A DNA stretch of 64,000 nt. Source: Theristus sp. LFF4_11. Lineage: Eukaryota; Nematoda; Chromadorea; Monhysterida; Xyalidae. The DNA is taken from contig JASANC010004181.1 in NCBI GenBank assembly GCA_030248135.1, positions 1 through 64,000 of the forward strand. The letters are read 5' to 3'. Shown here piece by piece: positions 1 to 12,700 of this stretch. Made by a program: the position numbers and the translations under genes. Under the pieces are notes generated by a model. It was not told where the DNA came from, did not search any database, and saw nothing but the letters and a program-made list of their open reading frames with translations. Numbering within the stretch: the first letter of the stretch is position 1; every line of letters starts with the position of its first letter.

Positions 1-1
1 C

Positions 2-3000
2 GAGAGGCCGTGGGCGGTGGCCGACATGGTCTGGGGCAATGCGCTCATCATTCTGACAATTGTCGCCGCCGTCTACGAGTACGAAGTGTCCGGCGGACCA
101 GCGGGTCTCGCGACAGTTGTTACGCTGCTTCTCGTTCACGTCGAATGCGCGCAAACTCTGCTCGCTGCCGAGCGATCCGCAGGTGTGGTGTTTTGAAGAT
201 TTTTTTAGTGAAATTGTTAACTGATTTTTCAAGTCACATACACGTTTGGTACAGCACGGGGTCTGCGTGCACACACGTCAAACGCCGGGCTGATTGGTTG
301 CATGCGTGCTGATTTGATTCGGGTGACCAATCAACATGGAGTAATTGGAAACTTAGGTGCAATTGTAATGTAATAGTGTAATATTCACTTTCAAAAACAA
401 ACAATAATCTGCATTCGGAATTGAGTCACACGCCAACTTTGTCCGCGTGTACGCTTTTAGTAATTTTCACCAGTGTTACTGAACATATTTGCCGCCCGCC
501 AAAAGTTTTCATGATTCAAAACGGAAACTTCACACAAGCACAAGTCAGTACTGCCTGCTCTGTCCCGCGTCTGGTTTGTGGGCGCCCACTGTATCGCTGA
601 CGTTTCAGCTAGCCATAACATCCGCCTGCGCTCGTCATCATTTTTTGATTGGGCTGTGCAGTCTAGGCCTTGTCGTAGTGACCAGCCTGGGGGGGCCGCG
701 GTAGACGCTTACCAGGCGAAACCGCAATAAAAACAGTGCCTGCACGTTGTAGTTGCACAGCCAACAACTCCGCAACACTGCCGCCATTCGCAGGCGACCG
801 TCAGCTGTCTGTGCGGCCTGCGCGTGCTGTCGATGTTCTGGACGGTGCTCGGCCACAGTTACCTGGTCGCACAGCCGTTCATCAAGGACGGCTATCGCTG
901 GCGACGCGAGCTCTGTGACAGTTTCCTGGCGCAGATCGTCACCAACTTCACGTTGAGCGTCGACACGTTCTTCCTGTTGAGCGGCTGCCTCACCTCGTAC
1001 AGTTTCTTTCGTCGCATGCTGAAAACGACGCCCGGTGAGTGGTGCATCCGCGAAGAAACAACAGTGAACAAAATGGAAGTCCACTATTATCAATTTGGTT
1101 TTAGGTTCTGCGACTGTTCTGCGTGTGCAGACGTGGAAAGAAACTAGTTTCAATCTTTTGTGTGGCAGTTCTTTTCTACACAGTTTGACAGTTTCAAAAT
1201 CGCCAAAGTGACACGCCAAGTTTCCTTTCTACAGTCTGCTCTGCACACGCATTCAGTCTCAGAATCAGCAAAAACTTGATAACACACCCTGTCGTGTATT
1301 ATGAAAACCGTCCGGAACCATGGAAACCAGTGTGGCCAAGCAGGCAAACGTTCGCTGGTACACAGGCGCGAACGCCCTGCACTGCGGCTTCTGGCTGCGC
1401 TTCTACCGGCACCGTCTGGTGCGTCTCTGGCCTGCGTACGCGTTCACGCTGCTCACCGTGTGCCTGCGATTCGCCGTGCTGCACCAGCACGCGTCCTGGC
1501 CACTGGCCGATCCGATCATCCAGTGCGCGGACGCCTGGTGGCAGAATCTGCTGTTCCTGAACACGTTCTTCATGAATCGGTGTCTCAGTTGGACTTGGTG
1601 AGCGCTATGGGGTCGTTGTAGGTTGTTTGGTGCTGCTTTTGGAGCATTGGTGCTTGTTGGTCGACAGGGGTTTGTCGTCTCCAGGAAATTTATTGTGTAT
1701 ACCCGCTTTTGATGTTCACACAGCTCAGAAACCGGTGCTACTACAGTTGAACTCGAAGTAATAGGCAATCAGCTGATTGGTTGGTGATCACGTGTGATGC
1801 CTGCATTCTGTGAAGGCGTTGCTGTGGAGGCGGAGTCAGTTCGGCACAGAAAGCATGCACCATATGTGATCACCAAGCAATCAGCTGATTGCCTGCAGTT
1901 TAGAGTTTCCATCCAATGATAGAATACAAGGGCAGTGAATTGGAGAATGGTCATTGTAACTGTTTCGAAAGAGAATTCGATGGAAACCAGCAGTACCAGT
2001 AACCGCAGGTCATTTTCTCAACGGCGCACTGCAAATAAAGTCCTGCCACCCCGTCCGCAGGTACCTCGCCGACGACTTCATCTTCTTCGCGATCAGTCCC
2101 ATCTTCCTGTTGGCATTGCGTCGCTCGCAGCGTCTCGGCGCGTGCGCCATTGGCGTCACGATTCTGGCGTCCTGCACGGCACGTGCCGTCATTAGTGCCG
2201 TTCACAATTTTCCGCCGACCTCGATGATGTGGTATCAACCGGCGATTTTCAATCCGGATTTGTTGGCGCAACATCTGCAGGTTTGATGCTTGTATAATGT
2301 ATTATCTTTTCGTGCGAAGGAGGCGCAGTAATGTTGAATGATGTGTGGAAAAGCCGCACAGCTGAAAAGCTGCTTGCCGCCCGAACGAAGTTCGAATATG
2401 AAATAAAATAAATTTATTTGGTGAGAAAAGATTCTGATTGGTTTGTTTCTCAATTTCTTGCACAAATCTGCCGTCAGAATACGTTAAGTTTTGATGATTT
2501 CAAATTGCCGTACAGCCATGAAACATTTTCTCTATATGTGCGTGCAATACGCATATTGAGTCACGTTTAATAAGAAAGATGATAAGTATCATACAGTATA
2601 ACTCAATAACATATGCAACTAGCTGATTGGTCGGTCATCCCGAGCCTAAAAAACCAACTTTAGCAAGAAAACATCGAAAGGGCGGTGGCGACCAGCCGCA
2701 ATCCAGTTACTGGAGGCCCCTATTACCAGATCCAGCGGATATCAGTCAAGGTTTATGGGTATACCTCGACCGCGCCAACCACACACCAGCGAAACACGGG
2801 GGACGCACAGGTTACACCTGCTCCGGCAACCCCAAAGCTGGACTCGGCCACGCTCCCCGGGTTGAGCCGGCGGTTTTACAGGCTTCGCTGCCCCCGGAGG
2901 AGCTGTGAATCGCATGAATCAGCAGATTGCGAAATCGTTTTTATAATAGTTGACTACCCATGAAACATGAGCCTTATAGTTTGGTAGTCAGCACCAATCG

Positions 3001-5776
3001 ATAAGTATCCGCTGCGTATGTTTGATTGTGTGCAGTTTTTTGCATTCCCAATGTGCAGGGTGACAAAAAGCACATGCAGTACACTTTTAGCAGTTCTCTG
3101 CATCACAAAGCAAAAAAACCATCAACTGTGTTGTCCCTCCTTGAAATTACTTTTCTGTTCGGAAACATGCGTTGGTCAGTTATCGACTGCTAGAGGCTAT
3201 TCAACGTAGGCAGCCACGGGTAGCGTGTTTCATGTGTCAGTTGCTCAAAAATTCAACCTCCGCAAGTCGCAACTTCTCCAAAGTATCCTAACTATCTTTC
3301 CCAGTGTGTATAATGCATTGGCATTCCATGCTGGAAAAATGCACAATACGGGAAACTAGCGTGAAAACAGCCCCGTTACGATTCTCGTTGAAAACCATTC
3401 CGCACAGTTTCCGGTGTGTTGCGCAAATTCATCCTGCTCTCGCTGATCTTCTTCAACTGCACCCCAATTGCACAGGTGTACGTCCGTCCATACACGCGCA
3501 TCGGCAGCTATCTCGTTGGCATTCTACTCGGCTATGCGCTTGCATATTCGAAGAAGTTCGACGACCAATTGAGCGGTGCACAGCGCTGCGCCAGCTGGCT
3601 CACCGCCGTCTTGGTCGGAGGCGCGTGCGTGTTTGGCCTTTGGCCCGCCTTGCAGGCGTATCCGTGGTGAGTAGCATCGGGTGATCAAGACAGGGCGCTC
3701 GATTACGACTGCATCGGTGTTGTTTGAAGTGTGTCTGCTGATTGGTCAGAGCGCTTGCGTCGGGGTGTGAATGTATCAGCGGGTTGTTTGAGTTTTGCAT
3801 TTGCGCGTGTAGTCATAGAATGTTTTGAACACTTTTTTCTTGCCGCTGTTTATATTGACTGCGGTTTTCTGACTGAGCGTGTGGTAATTCTCCAGAATTC
3901 TCCATGTGGCCAGATAGGATGCTTGTATAACCATCATCCTGAATGGAGCACAATGCAAACTGCTACGCCCGCAAATAAAAACACGTTCAACATTGTTGTC
4001 AATAGTTTCTGTGCCGTCAAAATCATTGCAAAGCAGCGCTCACACGATCACAGTAGTGACTTTTCAAGGGCCACAGTCATACCAGTGACCACAAACTGGT
4101 ACTATTACTATTTTCACTACTTGCTATGTGTTACTATTATTTATTTTTACTACTTGCTTGCAGGTACGTCTACCATCTGCTGTACGGCGCGACACATCGT
4201 ACGCTGTTTGCTGCCAGCGTTGCGTGGCTCGTGTTCGCCTGTGCAACGGGACACGGCGGCTGGCTCAATAGAATGCTCAGTTGGCATGCGTGGGTGAGGA
4301 AATTTCGGGTTTTCGAGTTGCCATACACAGAGCAGATACTGCAGGCACTCAAAAGTGGGCACTTTGAACAACTCAATTTTTGTTATTTTTCATGTGGTTT
4401 TCCTAAATTGTGGACCAAAAGACATTTCTGGAAAATTATTCAAAAAAATAAGTTGCTGTGGCTGTGCACGACGTCACGCACGTTGAATGCCGCTGTTTGA
4501 CGCGGCGTGACGTGCGTTTCTCCTTTTTTGATCGACAAAAACACCAAACTGAAAAGCCATTTTGCGTCGCGAAATCAAACAAGAAAAAATATCCATCTAT
4601 CGATTTTATTTTGCAATAAGCAGAAAACTCCGATAAAACTGTATGAACAGCGTGTGGTACGGACGGAGACCCATAAAAAACGCCCATATGATTTGCCGAA
4701 CTATGATTTGCCAAACTCTTGCAGGTGCCGCTGGCGAACACCAGCTACGGCTGCTACCTGTTCCACATGCTGCCAATCATGGCCATCTTTCTGTCAATGC
4801 CATTCCCATACGCGTGGCCGGGCCATGGCGCGCATTTCCTGGCGTTGTTCGTGCCACAGCTGGCCACCAGCTACGCGTGCGGTGCCATGATTGCCATACT
4901 GATTGAGTTGCCCTGTCAGAACATGGAGCGCGTGTTGACGGCTGTCAATAAGGCGGCACCACCCGTCAAGAAGGCCACACGACGCGAGCTGGTGCCGATG
5001 AATGTGGTGAGAGAACATGGTTTGATTGAGCGCATATTTTATTTTCTTTCCTGTGTGAAGGAGGAGAATTAGGAGCACCTCCACCCGCACATGTGTCCTG
5101 TAATATGAAGCCGTACAGTTTGATGGTGGCTTGTGCTGTACACCTGTTCATACGGACGCATGCTGACGTATACGTCAACGGCACGTCTGCGTGGACACGG
5201 TGGCAGCACGCAAGGACACGACAGGCGACGTCACGTGGCGTGTGCATGGTAGTGCTGTTGACGTGACGTGACGTGCCATACATAAAGTATGAACGGGCCT
5301 TTAGCTGTGCAGGCTTATGCAGAGCGTGTGTCGCACCGAAGTTTGGCTTAAAAAAACGCTTTCACGTTGGTCCACCTTTTCACGTGAATAGAATGGAATC
5401 AGCCGAGTTTTTTTTGCTGCGCATGACAAGCGCACATATGACGTCACTTGCGTCTGACACGTCAGAGCAATGCTATCACTTTGACAATTGGGTTGGACGT
5501 CATGAGCAAATAACTTACTGGCTTCATTTTCAGCCCACTCTTTATTCAGCTGGGCACCAATCAGGAAAATCGCTGTGTTTATCGAGTTTGATTGGGTGGC
5601 TGACAAATAGGCTGCTTGAAAAACAACAAAAAAACCGAAATTTTGTGCCATTTCAGACCCCGATAATGGCAACCGCCACCGAATTGGGCAAAACTGAAAA
5701 CGGCCAGGCAGTGATTATGGCTAATAATCCGGATTTGGGCGACATCAACAACAACGCAGCGACAACCCATCCGTGA
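2..5776 (+). CDS. NRF-6-like multi-pass acyltransferase (acyltransferase 3 family), 5' partial
   Basis: Exons read as 2-184 (or 187), 794-1034, 1366-1597, 2061-2280, 3476-3666, 4164-4293, 4725-5006 and 5657-5776. All junctions are GT-AG and the phases agree, giving about 533 codons. The family signature is visible: CLCGLRVLSMFWTVLGHSY in exon 2 (human/fly/worm NRF-6 proteins have a C-L-x-G-x-R-x-x-S-M-x-W-V-x-L-G-H motif), FYRHRLVRLWPAYAF in exon 3, and YVRPYTRIGSYLVGILLGY in exon 5. Many hydrophobic helices follow, as in integral-membrane acyltransferase 3 proteins; NRF-6 of C. elegans acts in intestinal lipid or drug transport. The N-terminal luminal domain lies before base 1. Exon 8 (TPIMATATELGK...) is a plausible short hydrophilic tail with its stop at 5774-5776, but that exon is the least certain. 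Inference: membrane acyl transfer or lipid handling; the substrate is unknown. Confidence 0.86.
595..760 (-). repeat. Dispersed repeat, inverted relative to 11387-11515
   Basis: The segment with ATTGGGCTGTGCAG, GGCCTTGTCGTAGTGACCAG, CCGCGGTAGACGCTTACCAG and GTGCCTGCACGTTGTAGT matches the reverse complement of 11387-11515 at most positions. Gene and intron contexts differ, so this is a mobile or duplicated repeat of about 130 bp. Its class is not identified. Confidence 0.7.
1742..1915. mobile_element. Palindromic TA-flanked MITE, copy 1
   Basis: It starts TACAGTTGAACTC, reads AATCAGCTGATTGGTTGGTGATCACGTG, then a core with GGAGGCGGAG, then the mirror CATGCACC...AATCAGCTGATTGCC and TTTAGAGTT. 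Its right terminus is eroded. It is a Tc1/mariner-type MITE by its TA ends and lies in an intron of the acyltransferase gene. Confidence 0.75.
2590..2640. mobile_element. Palindromic MITE, half copy
   Basis: ACAGTATAACTCAATAACATATGCAACTAGCTGATTGGTCGGT matches one arm of the TA-flanked palindromic MITE family; the other arm is absent. Confidence 0.55.
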
Positions 5777-6778
5777 CCGTGAAAATATTTTTTATAAAAA
5801 TACGTTTTGCCGCGGCTAAAGATAAGCTGTTCACGTTACCAAAGATTTTGTTTGACTACCATTTTTTCAGAACCGATTGCAAAATGTGAAGATGTCGTGT
5901 CAGTAATTTATTTTCTGTGTATGATTCGTGTGCGTTTTTTGTTCAGCCACGTTGCCTTGTTCTTGAATCAAGAAACCGTCTTATTTTTAAAACTGTCTTT
6001 TTTATTGAGGGAGAGTACGCGACAGAAAAATGCCCACCCGCAAAACAGTAAAAAAATTACGCACAAATGGAGATAAAACTGGATCACAAGTGACAAAAAA
6101 TGAATAGATAACACACAAAACACACAGATAACACAACAATAAAAAATGCAAGCATCATCCATCACTGGTACGTTGAATTGAATGTAATCAGTGCAAAAAC
6201 AGCGAATAAACAACTTCGCATACAAAAAATCACATGTAAAAAACTGTGTGAAAACCCACCTGGAATATCTTCACTGGACTGTAAAACGGACTACTTCAAG
6301 CTCCACAATACAAAATTCAGTTTTTTACAAACATATGAGCAGTCAAAACTTTTGGATCATAGTGAAAACGAGTGCCAATCACTTGTCGCTATTTTTGAAG
6401 TATTTTCAGTGGCGCCGTTCTTTTCACGATCATTCTTCACACTACAACGGCGGATTCACACCCCATTATATACTGTACATACTGTGTTGCTTTGCACAAG
6501 TAACCCAGCACATTTCAGCCTGTTTTTGAATGTCGAAAACGCCGCTTCACTGCTTCAAAAAAGCACACAACAGCGGCGACCACGCCAGAAAAATCCACTT
6601 CAAAAACAAAACCTCTGTCAGTCTTGTATATTCCACAGCCTCGCTTCAATCAGCGCCGAACGAAACCAGCAACACAGCTGCCGAAGAACGAAGAACGAAC
6701 AACAACAAAAATGAAAATCACTGAAAATTCACCAAAAACAAAAAAAACCCATCATCAATCATCACCCCGGTGGGCGTT
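5777..6778. other. Convergent intergenic spacer between the NRF-6-like gene and CDC37
   Basis: AT-rich DNA between the stop of the + strand acyltransferase and the stop of the - strand CDC37. It should hold both 3' UTRs; AATAAA-like hexamers occur on both strands (for example near 6139). No further gene is recognised. Confidence 0.5.
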
Positions 6779-9700
6779 TCACGTGTCCGCCGCAGCAGCG
6801 GACGTCGACGCCCCGGTCGCTTGCGTCTCGTCCATTTGATCGTCGACATTATTCTGATTGGCAGTTTTGTTGCCTTCGGGCAGCCAGAGTCCACTGTCGA
6901 TGCAGCGCTTCAAGTGATAGGCGAACTCGCGCTCCGGCATCGCCGCGGCGACCTCCTTCAGACGGTCGACGTCCTGCGACTCGAACGCCTCTTGCATCTC
7001 CTGGTGAGTTTTTATGAAGTGAACGTTGTTGTTGTTGCGGCGTTGTTGTCGGCCATTTAGGCGATGTTTTAGCGCCACGACTAACCCAGAAAAGTGTACA
7101 AAAACGCCGTCGAGTAGGCCGACCATCGAGTTTTCTTTGTCATTCAGTGCCTTGCCTGTACTCCCCTCGGCGGGACTCGATCCCCCCGCGCCCAGAACGC
7201 ACAGACACAAGAGTCGAACGCGCTACCACCAGGCCACGAGAGTGACGTGGTCAATGCCGGATGCACGGTCGACTTATCGTAAAATTCAAAAAATATGATT
7301 TATCAGCTTATCGCAAAAAAATAAGAGCTTTATCGACGTGAATCACTACAGTCGAACTCTAATTTATAGGGAATCAGCTGATTGGTTGGTGATCACGTGA
7401 TGCATGTTTTCTGTGCTGGGAGGGTTTGCTGTGGAGGCGGAATTTGGTTTGCACAGAAAGCATGCATACCGTATTCACCAACCAATCAGCTGATTCCCTG
7501 TAATTTAGAGTACTACTGTAAATATGAAATTGATCGACCGATCGATGAATTAACATGAGACAAAACTAGGGTTAGCAGTGGAAGAAAAAACCCAGATTTT
7601 TGATTAAATTTTTTTAAAATACAAGTTAGTTAGACCATTTTCAGAGCAATCCGGTGAGCTATCATATAAGAGCGCGCCTGTGTGCCTGTTCGTGACTGCA
7701 CTGCACAACATTATCATGCCCATTCGCGAGCGAAGCGGAGCGGAGCGGACAGCGGATGCGGCATAATATGGCCGTCAGTCGCTCGCGCTAAAATTCCAAA
7801 CTTACTTTGGCTCGCTCTGTGAACATAAAAGGAGCTGAGATTTTTTTCTGCGGCACACAGGCAGACAATCCACAGATACACTGTGTGCACGAGAAATTTT
7901 TTCGTGGTGATCTTCTACACACGCTGTGTGCGTATTTTATCAATTCTGAAAGTGAAAAAAATTATTCTTCTATACCCCTTTTTTTCGGCTATGTCATAAA
8001 ATGTGTACGCAGTTTCAGCGATATAAAGAAAATTTGGACTGCTGTGATAAAAACATTTCCTAGGGTAAAAATCTTTGGAATTTTCAAATTTCGCATTAAT
8101 TTTTTTCTCCGATGCTTCCCAAGGCTTTAAATTTAGCTTGTTTGTACAAAATTACGAAAAATGCTTATTTTGACGTGTATTTGCGATTTCTGCGCGTGAA
8201 ACAAACCGTTATTTGACAAATAAAACAATTTCTAGGGGTAACCAACAACGGAGAGTTTGAATTTGACCTTTATTTTTTAAAAGAATCAAAGGAATAGCTG
8301 TTAAATAACCAAAGTCGTGACGATTTCGGGCAAATCGGCCGTGGAAATTGGCGAAATCGGTTCAAAAACAAAAAATGAGAAAGTGGTGTATTCCGGGGTA
8401 ATTCAATGCGCTGATCGCGAATTTCGAGCTAGTTTTTTTATGTGAGCAACTGTATATACTGAATCGTGACGATTTCGGGCGAATCGGCCGTGGAAATTGG
8501 CGAAATCGGTCCAAAAACAAAAAATGAGAAAACGGTGTTTTCCATGATAATTCAATGCGCTGATTACGGATTTTGGGTTAGTTTTTTCATGTGAGCAACT
8601 CTAGATACTGAATCGTGACGATTTCGGGCGAATCGGCCGTGGAAATTGGCGAAATCGGTCCAGAAACGAAAAACAAGAAAAGGGTGTTTTTTAGGGTAAT
8701 TCAATGCGGTGATCACGGATTTTGGGTTAGTTTTTTTATGTGAGCAACTCTAGATACTGAGTCGTGACGATTTCGGGCGAACCACCGTGGAAACTAGCGA
8801 AATCGGTCCCAACGCAAAAAAACAAGAAAACTGTGTTGTCCATGGTAATTCATTGCGCCGATGACGGGTTTTGGGTCAGTTTTCTTATGTGAGCAATTCT
8901 AGGTATTAAATCGTGACGATGTCGGGCGAATCGGCCGTAGAAATAGCAAAGGCGAAATCGGCCCAAAAAAAAGAAAAATGAAAAACCTCAGTTATCCGGG
9001 GTTTAGAAGAATGTGTGACCAACGAGATGTGAATTTGGTCCGACCTTCGGGACTTATTTAAAAGTCAGAATATTATCTAAAAATGCGGGAGACGCATATA
9101 AAAGGAGGAATATGGCTTTGTGTAAGCAGTGAGAGACTTGGCTCGACAACTCTTTTCAAATCTCTGATGGACACACGGATACAAGTACATAAGAGCCATA
9201 TTTTTGCGCCGTTTATTCATTATTTCAGTTGCACATGTACTTTGTAGACAATTAAAACTTTTGCAGTGTTTAAAATTCATTTATTTAAAACTTAAAATTC
9301 AAAACATTGTATGAATGCCGCTTAACATTTGCGGTATTTCGGGCATTTAACGACCACTAAAACCACTAAAATAACGATCAGACTTCAGATTGCTGATACT
9401 GGTTTGCCCAGGACAAAGTGTATCGCAGAGGCATTGGGGAACGCAAGGTCCCTTTCTCTGGCAAAGGCAACGACTCACGGGACAGACAGTTTATCCTGCC
9501 ACTAGAGTTTGGCAAAAAGGGTGAAAATCAACGGAAGACAACACCTTTTTGTCGCTGGTGCTGGTGTGCACACAGCGATACGTACATGTACGTTAGCAAC
9601 GATACAACCACATGAAGCAATGTCTTGCAGTCTCTGATTTTTCTATTTTTGCACAGAATTTACAGATTCTTGATTTACAGAAGTTCTGCACAGAATTTGC

Positions 9701-12700
9701 ACAGAATTTCGCTCATGATGTGATTTCGGACGAAACTGGAAAGGACAGTCAAAAATAATTTTAAAACTTTTTCACGCTTTTCAGCAAAACAAACGCGGCG
9801 CAAAAATATGGCTCTTATGTACTACTTGTATCCGTGTGTCCATCAGAGATTTGAAAAGAGTTGTCGAGCCAAGTCTCTCACTGCTTACACAAAGCCATAT
9901 TCCTCCTTTTATATGCGTCTCCCACATTTTTAGATAATTGTTCTTATGACAGTGAGTGCACTTAAGACTGCGTAACAACAACAACAAACCAACTATTCAA
10001 CAAATGTTTCACAGCGCCGCTAAAACACACAGATTATTGATCCCAAACTAAAACAAAAATGAACTCACAAAACAAAGTTACATGCTCATTTCTTGAAAAA
10101 CAGTGCTGCAATATCTGATCTGGATCAAGCCCCCCAGATCCCCCCGCGCAAGCACCACCAACCTTCGGCAGCGACTGCATCACTTCCAGCGGGTCGAGGC
10201 CGCCGGGCGCCTCTGCGATACGCTTTTTTCTCTCCTCCTCTTCCTGCTCCTTGACAGCCAGCTCGAGTTTCTCTTTCGCGCGATTCTTGATGCGCTGCTT
10301 GAACGCCTCGACTTCACTGTGGTACATCTTCATGTACGAGTCTTCTGCTGCCGAAATTCTGCACAAACACGCGTTTCTGGATTTTTGGAGTTTTGAATTT
10401 TACGTTTTTATTCAATAAGTGTTCCGTTTTTTCTTATTTCTTTCTTCTCAGTTTCTCAAATAACTTCCAACTCATATGGCGCCCAAAGGCGGCAACGACG
10501 AAAAAACAGTCACAAAAGTTCCTAGTAATAGTAACGCAATGACGACGGGTCGGAAGATAAAAGGCCAACATTTTTTGGATTTGGCTCTGGTGGTCGTCGC
10601 AAACAAATCGTATGCAAGCTTGCCTGTTTTTGGCTTGCCTACTCATGGTGTCTTACACTTCTCTGGTATTATGCCGTGCACTGCAGAATAAAACTGACTG
10701 ACTGACTGACTGCAAGGTGCTTGTGTATTCTGTTAGTTCAGCCAACGACCAACTGAGAAAGCATTCCTCTAAGAAATGCAACGAGCCTTCTTGGATAATA
10801 TTTCGTTTTTTCACGAAATATCGAAAAAATGCTTTCCCGTTACAGCAATACTTGATTAGAATACACGAATGAGTTACATAAGATTTCTTGAGCATATGGA
10901 ACTTAAAGCGTTGGCGTCACGTTCATGGACCAAAAACACCGCAGCTTCACGTGCTAAAGTGACGCCTGTGTATGAATGCGCGAATGCATGATTGGGCCTA
11001 CAACCTCACAGAAACTGCCAATAACCGGCAGTACTCTCTGCTCACTTGCGAAAGAATCCCTCGATCAAACTCGGCGCATCTGGTTTCGCCTTCAGCGATT
11101 TCGCCAGCTCGATCAGGTACTGCATTGTGATGGTCTGACGGGCAATGTTGTCGAGTCTGACAAAAACACGAGCAACAGTGACAATTTTTTGGTTATTTCA
11201 ATTAAAATCTCCAAAAAACTCAGGCGAATAGTTTTCGTTGTTCGTGTTGTTGTGCGTTGATATGTTTTTCAAAACTGAACAAAAACAGTCGACACAGCCA
11301 CATCCACGAATACGCAACACCAAAACACCGCCACTCGCAAGCACTCGTGTTAAGGGGCACTCATGCAGCAGTATTTCGTGAGTGCGCCGCTACTACAACG
11401 TGCAAGCACTGTTTCTTGCGGTTTCGCCTGGTAAGCGTATACCGCGGGCCCCCAGGCTCGTCAGTACGACAAGGCCCGGGCTGCACAGCCCAATCAAATA
11501 TGATGACCAGCGCAGACGGATGTTATGTCTGGCTGAAACATCAGCGAAACCGCTATGTTCTCACACAGATACGCGTCACCAAATGCTGCTTCATGAAAGC
11601 CGCTATGTTCTCACACAGCTACGCGTCACCAAATGCTGCTTCATGAATGCCTCTATATTTTAACACAGCTACGCGTCACAAAATGCTGCTTCATGAATGC
11701 CGCTACGACGTCACACAGCTACGCGTCACTAAACACTGCTTCATGAATGCCGCTATGTTCTTACACAGCTACGCGTCACCAAATGCTGCTCCATGAATGC
11801 CTCTATATTTTAACGCAGTTATGCGTCACCAAATGCTGCTTCATGAATGCCGATACGACGTCACACAGCTACGCGTCACTAAACACTGCTTCATGAATGC
11901 TTCATGTTTTCACAATCAGCTACGTGTCACCAAATGCTGCTTCATGAATGCCCCGTACTTTCGGTCGCGTTTCGCGCGCTCGCCACTGCCGGTCGCCTCC
12001 GCCTCCATGGCTAGGTTCAGTGCGTCGATCGTCAGATGGTTCGCCGTCCACTCGTGGCACAGCTGCGGATGGTCGGTCAGCAGGCGTCGCGACTCGTCGA
12101 AGCCGTGGCACGCCGCGTACTGTGCGATTAGTGAGCGATGGTCGTCGAAGAATTTCATCTGCAGTTGTGATTGATTGATTGATTTTAATCGACACATTGT
12201 AAGTGTCAGGCAAGGAAAACCGGTTTCCAAACCAGCAAAACTGGGCACACAGCTAAAGTTGTGCGGTGATTTTGGTCGGTTTCGTTTGTTTTTGTTGGAA
12301 TTTTAGGCGGTGTTTTTAGCGCCAGGGCTAACCCAGAGAAGCGTACAGAACGCCGTCGAGTAGGGCGCCCATCGAATTTTCTCTGTCATGAAGTCATACA
12401 GTACATTCGTCGGCGGGGCTCGATCCCCATAACGCACAGACAATAACGCCCTACCACCGAGCCACCAGGCCACGAGGGGGGTTTTGTTTGTTGGTGAAGA
12501 TTTTTTCTCGCTTGGTTTGACTTGACAGTTGAGCGTGTTTTTCTTGGCCGGTTTTGTTTGTTGGCGAAGATTTTACCTGGTTTGACTTGATTGATTTCAC
12601 GAAAGCGTTTTCAAGTTTTCACTTCACAATTCGACAACATAGAGGTGACTGATGGACGATCAGATAGAGAGGAAAGGTGATTGGATTTCAAAGTCTTTTT

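Noticed and set aside
11257..12174. Proteins with repeated CCFMNA or HQMLLHE segments
   Set aside because: Translations of the 50-bp tandem array and the antisense of a CDC37 exon.
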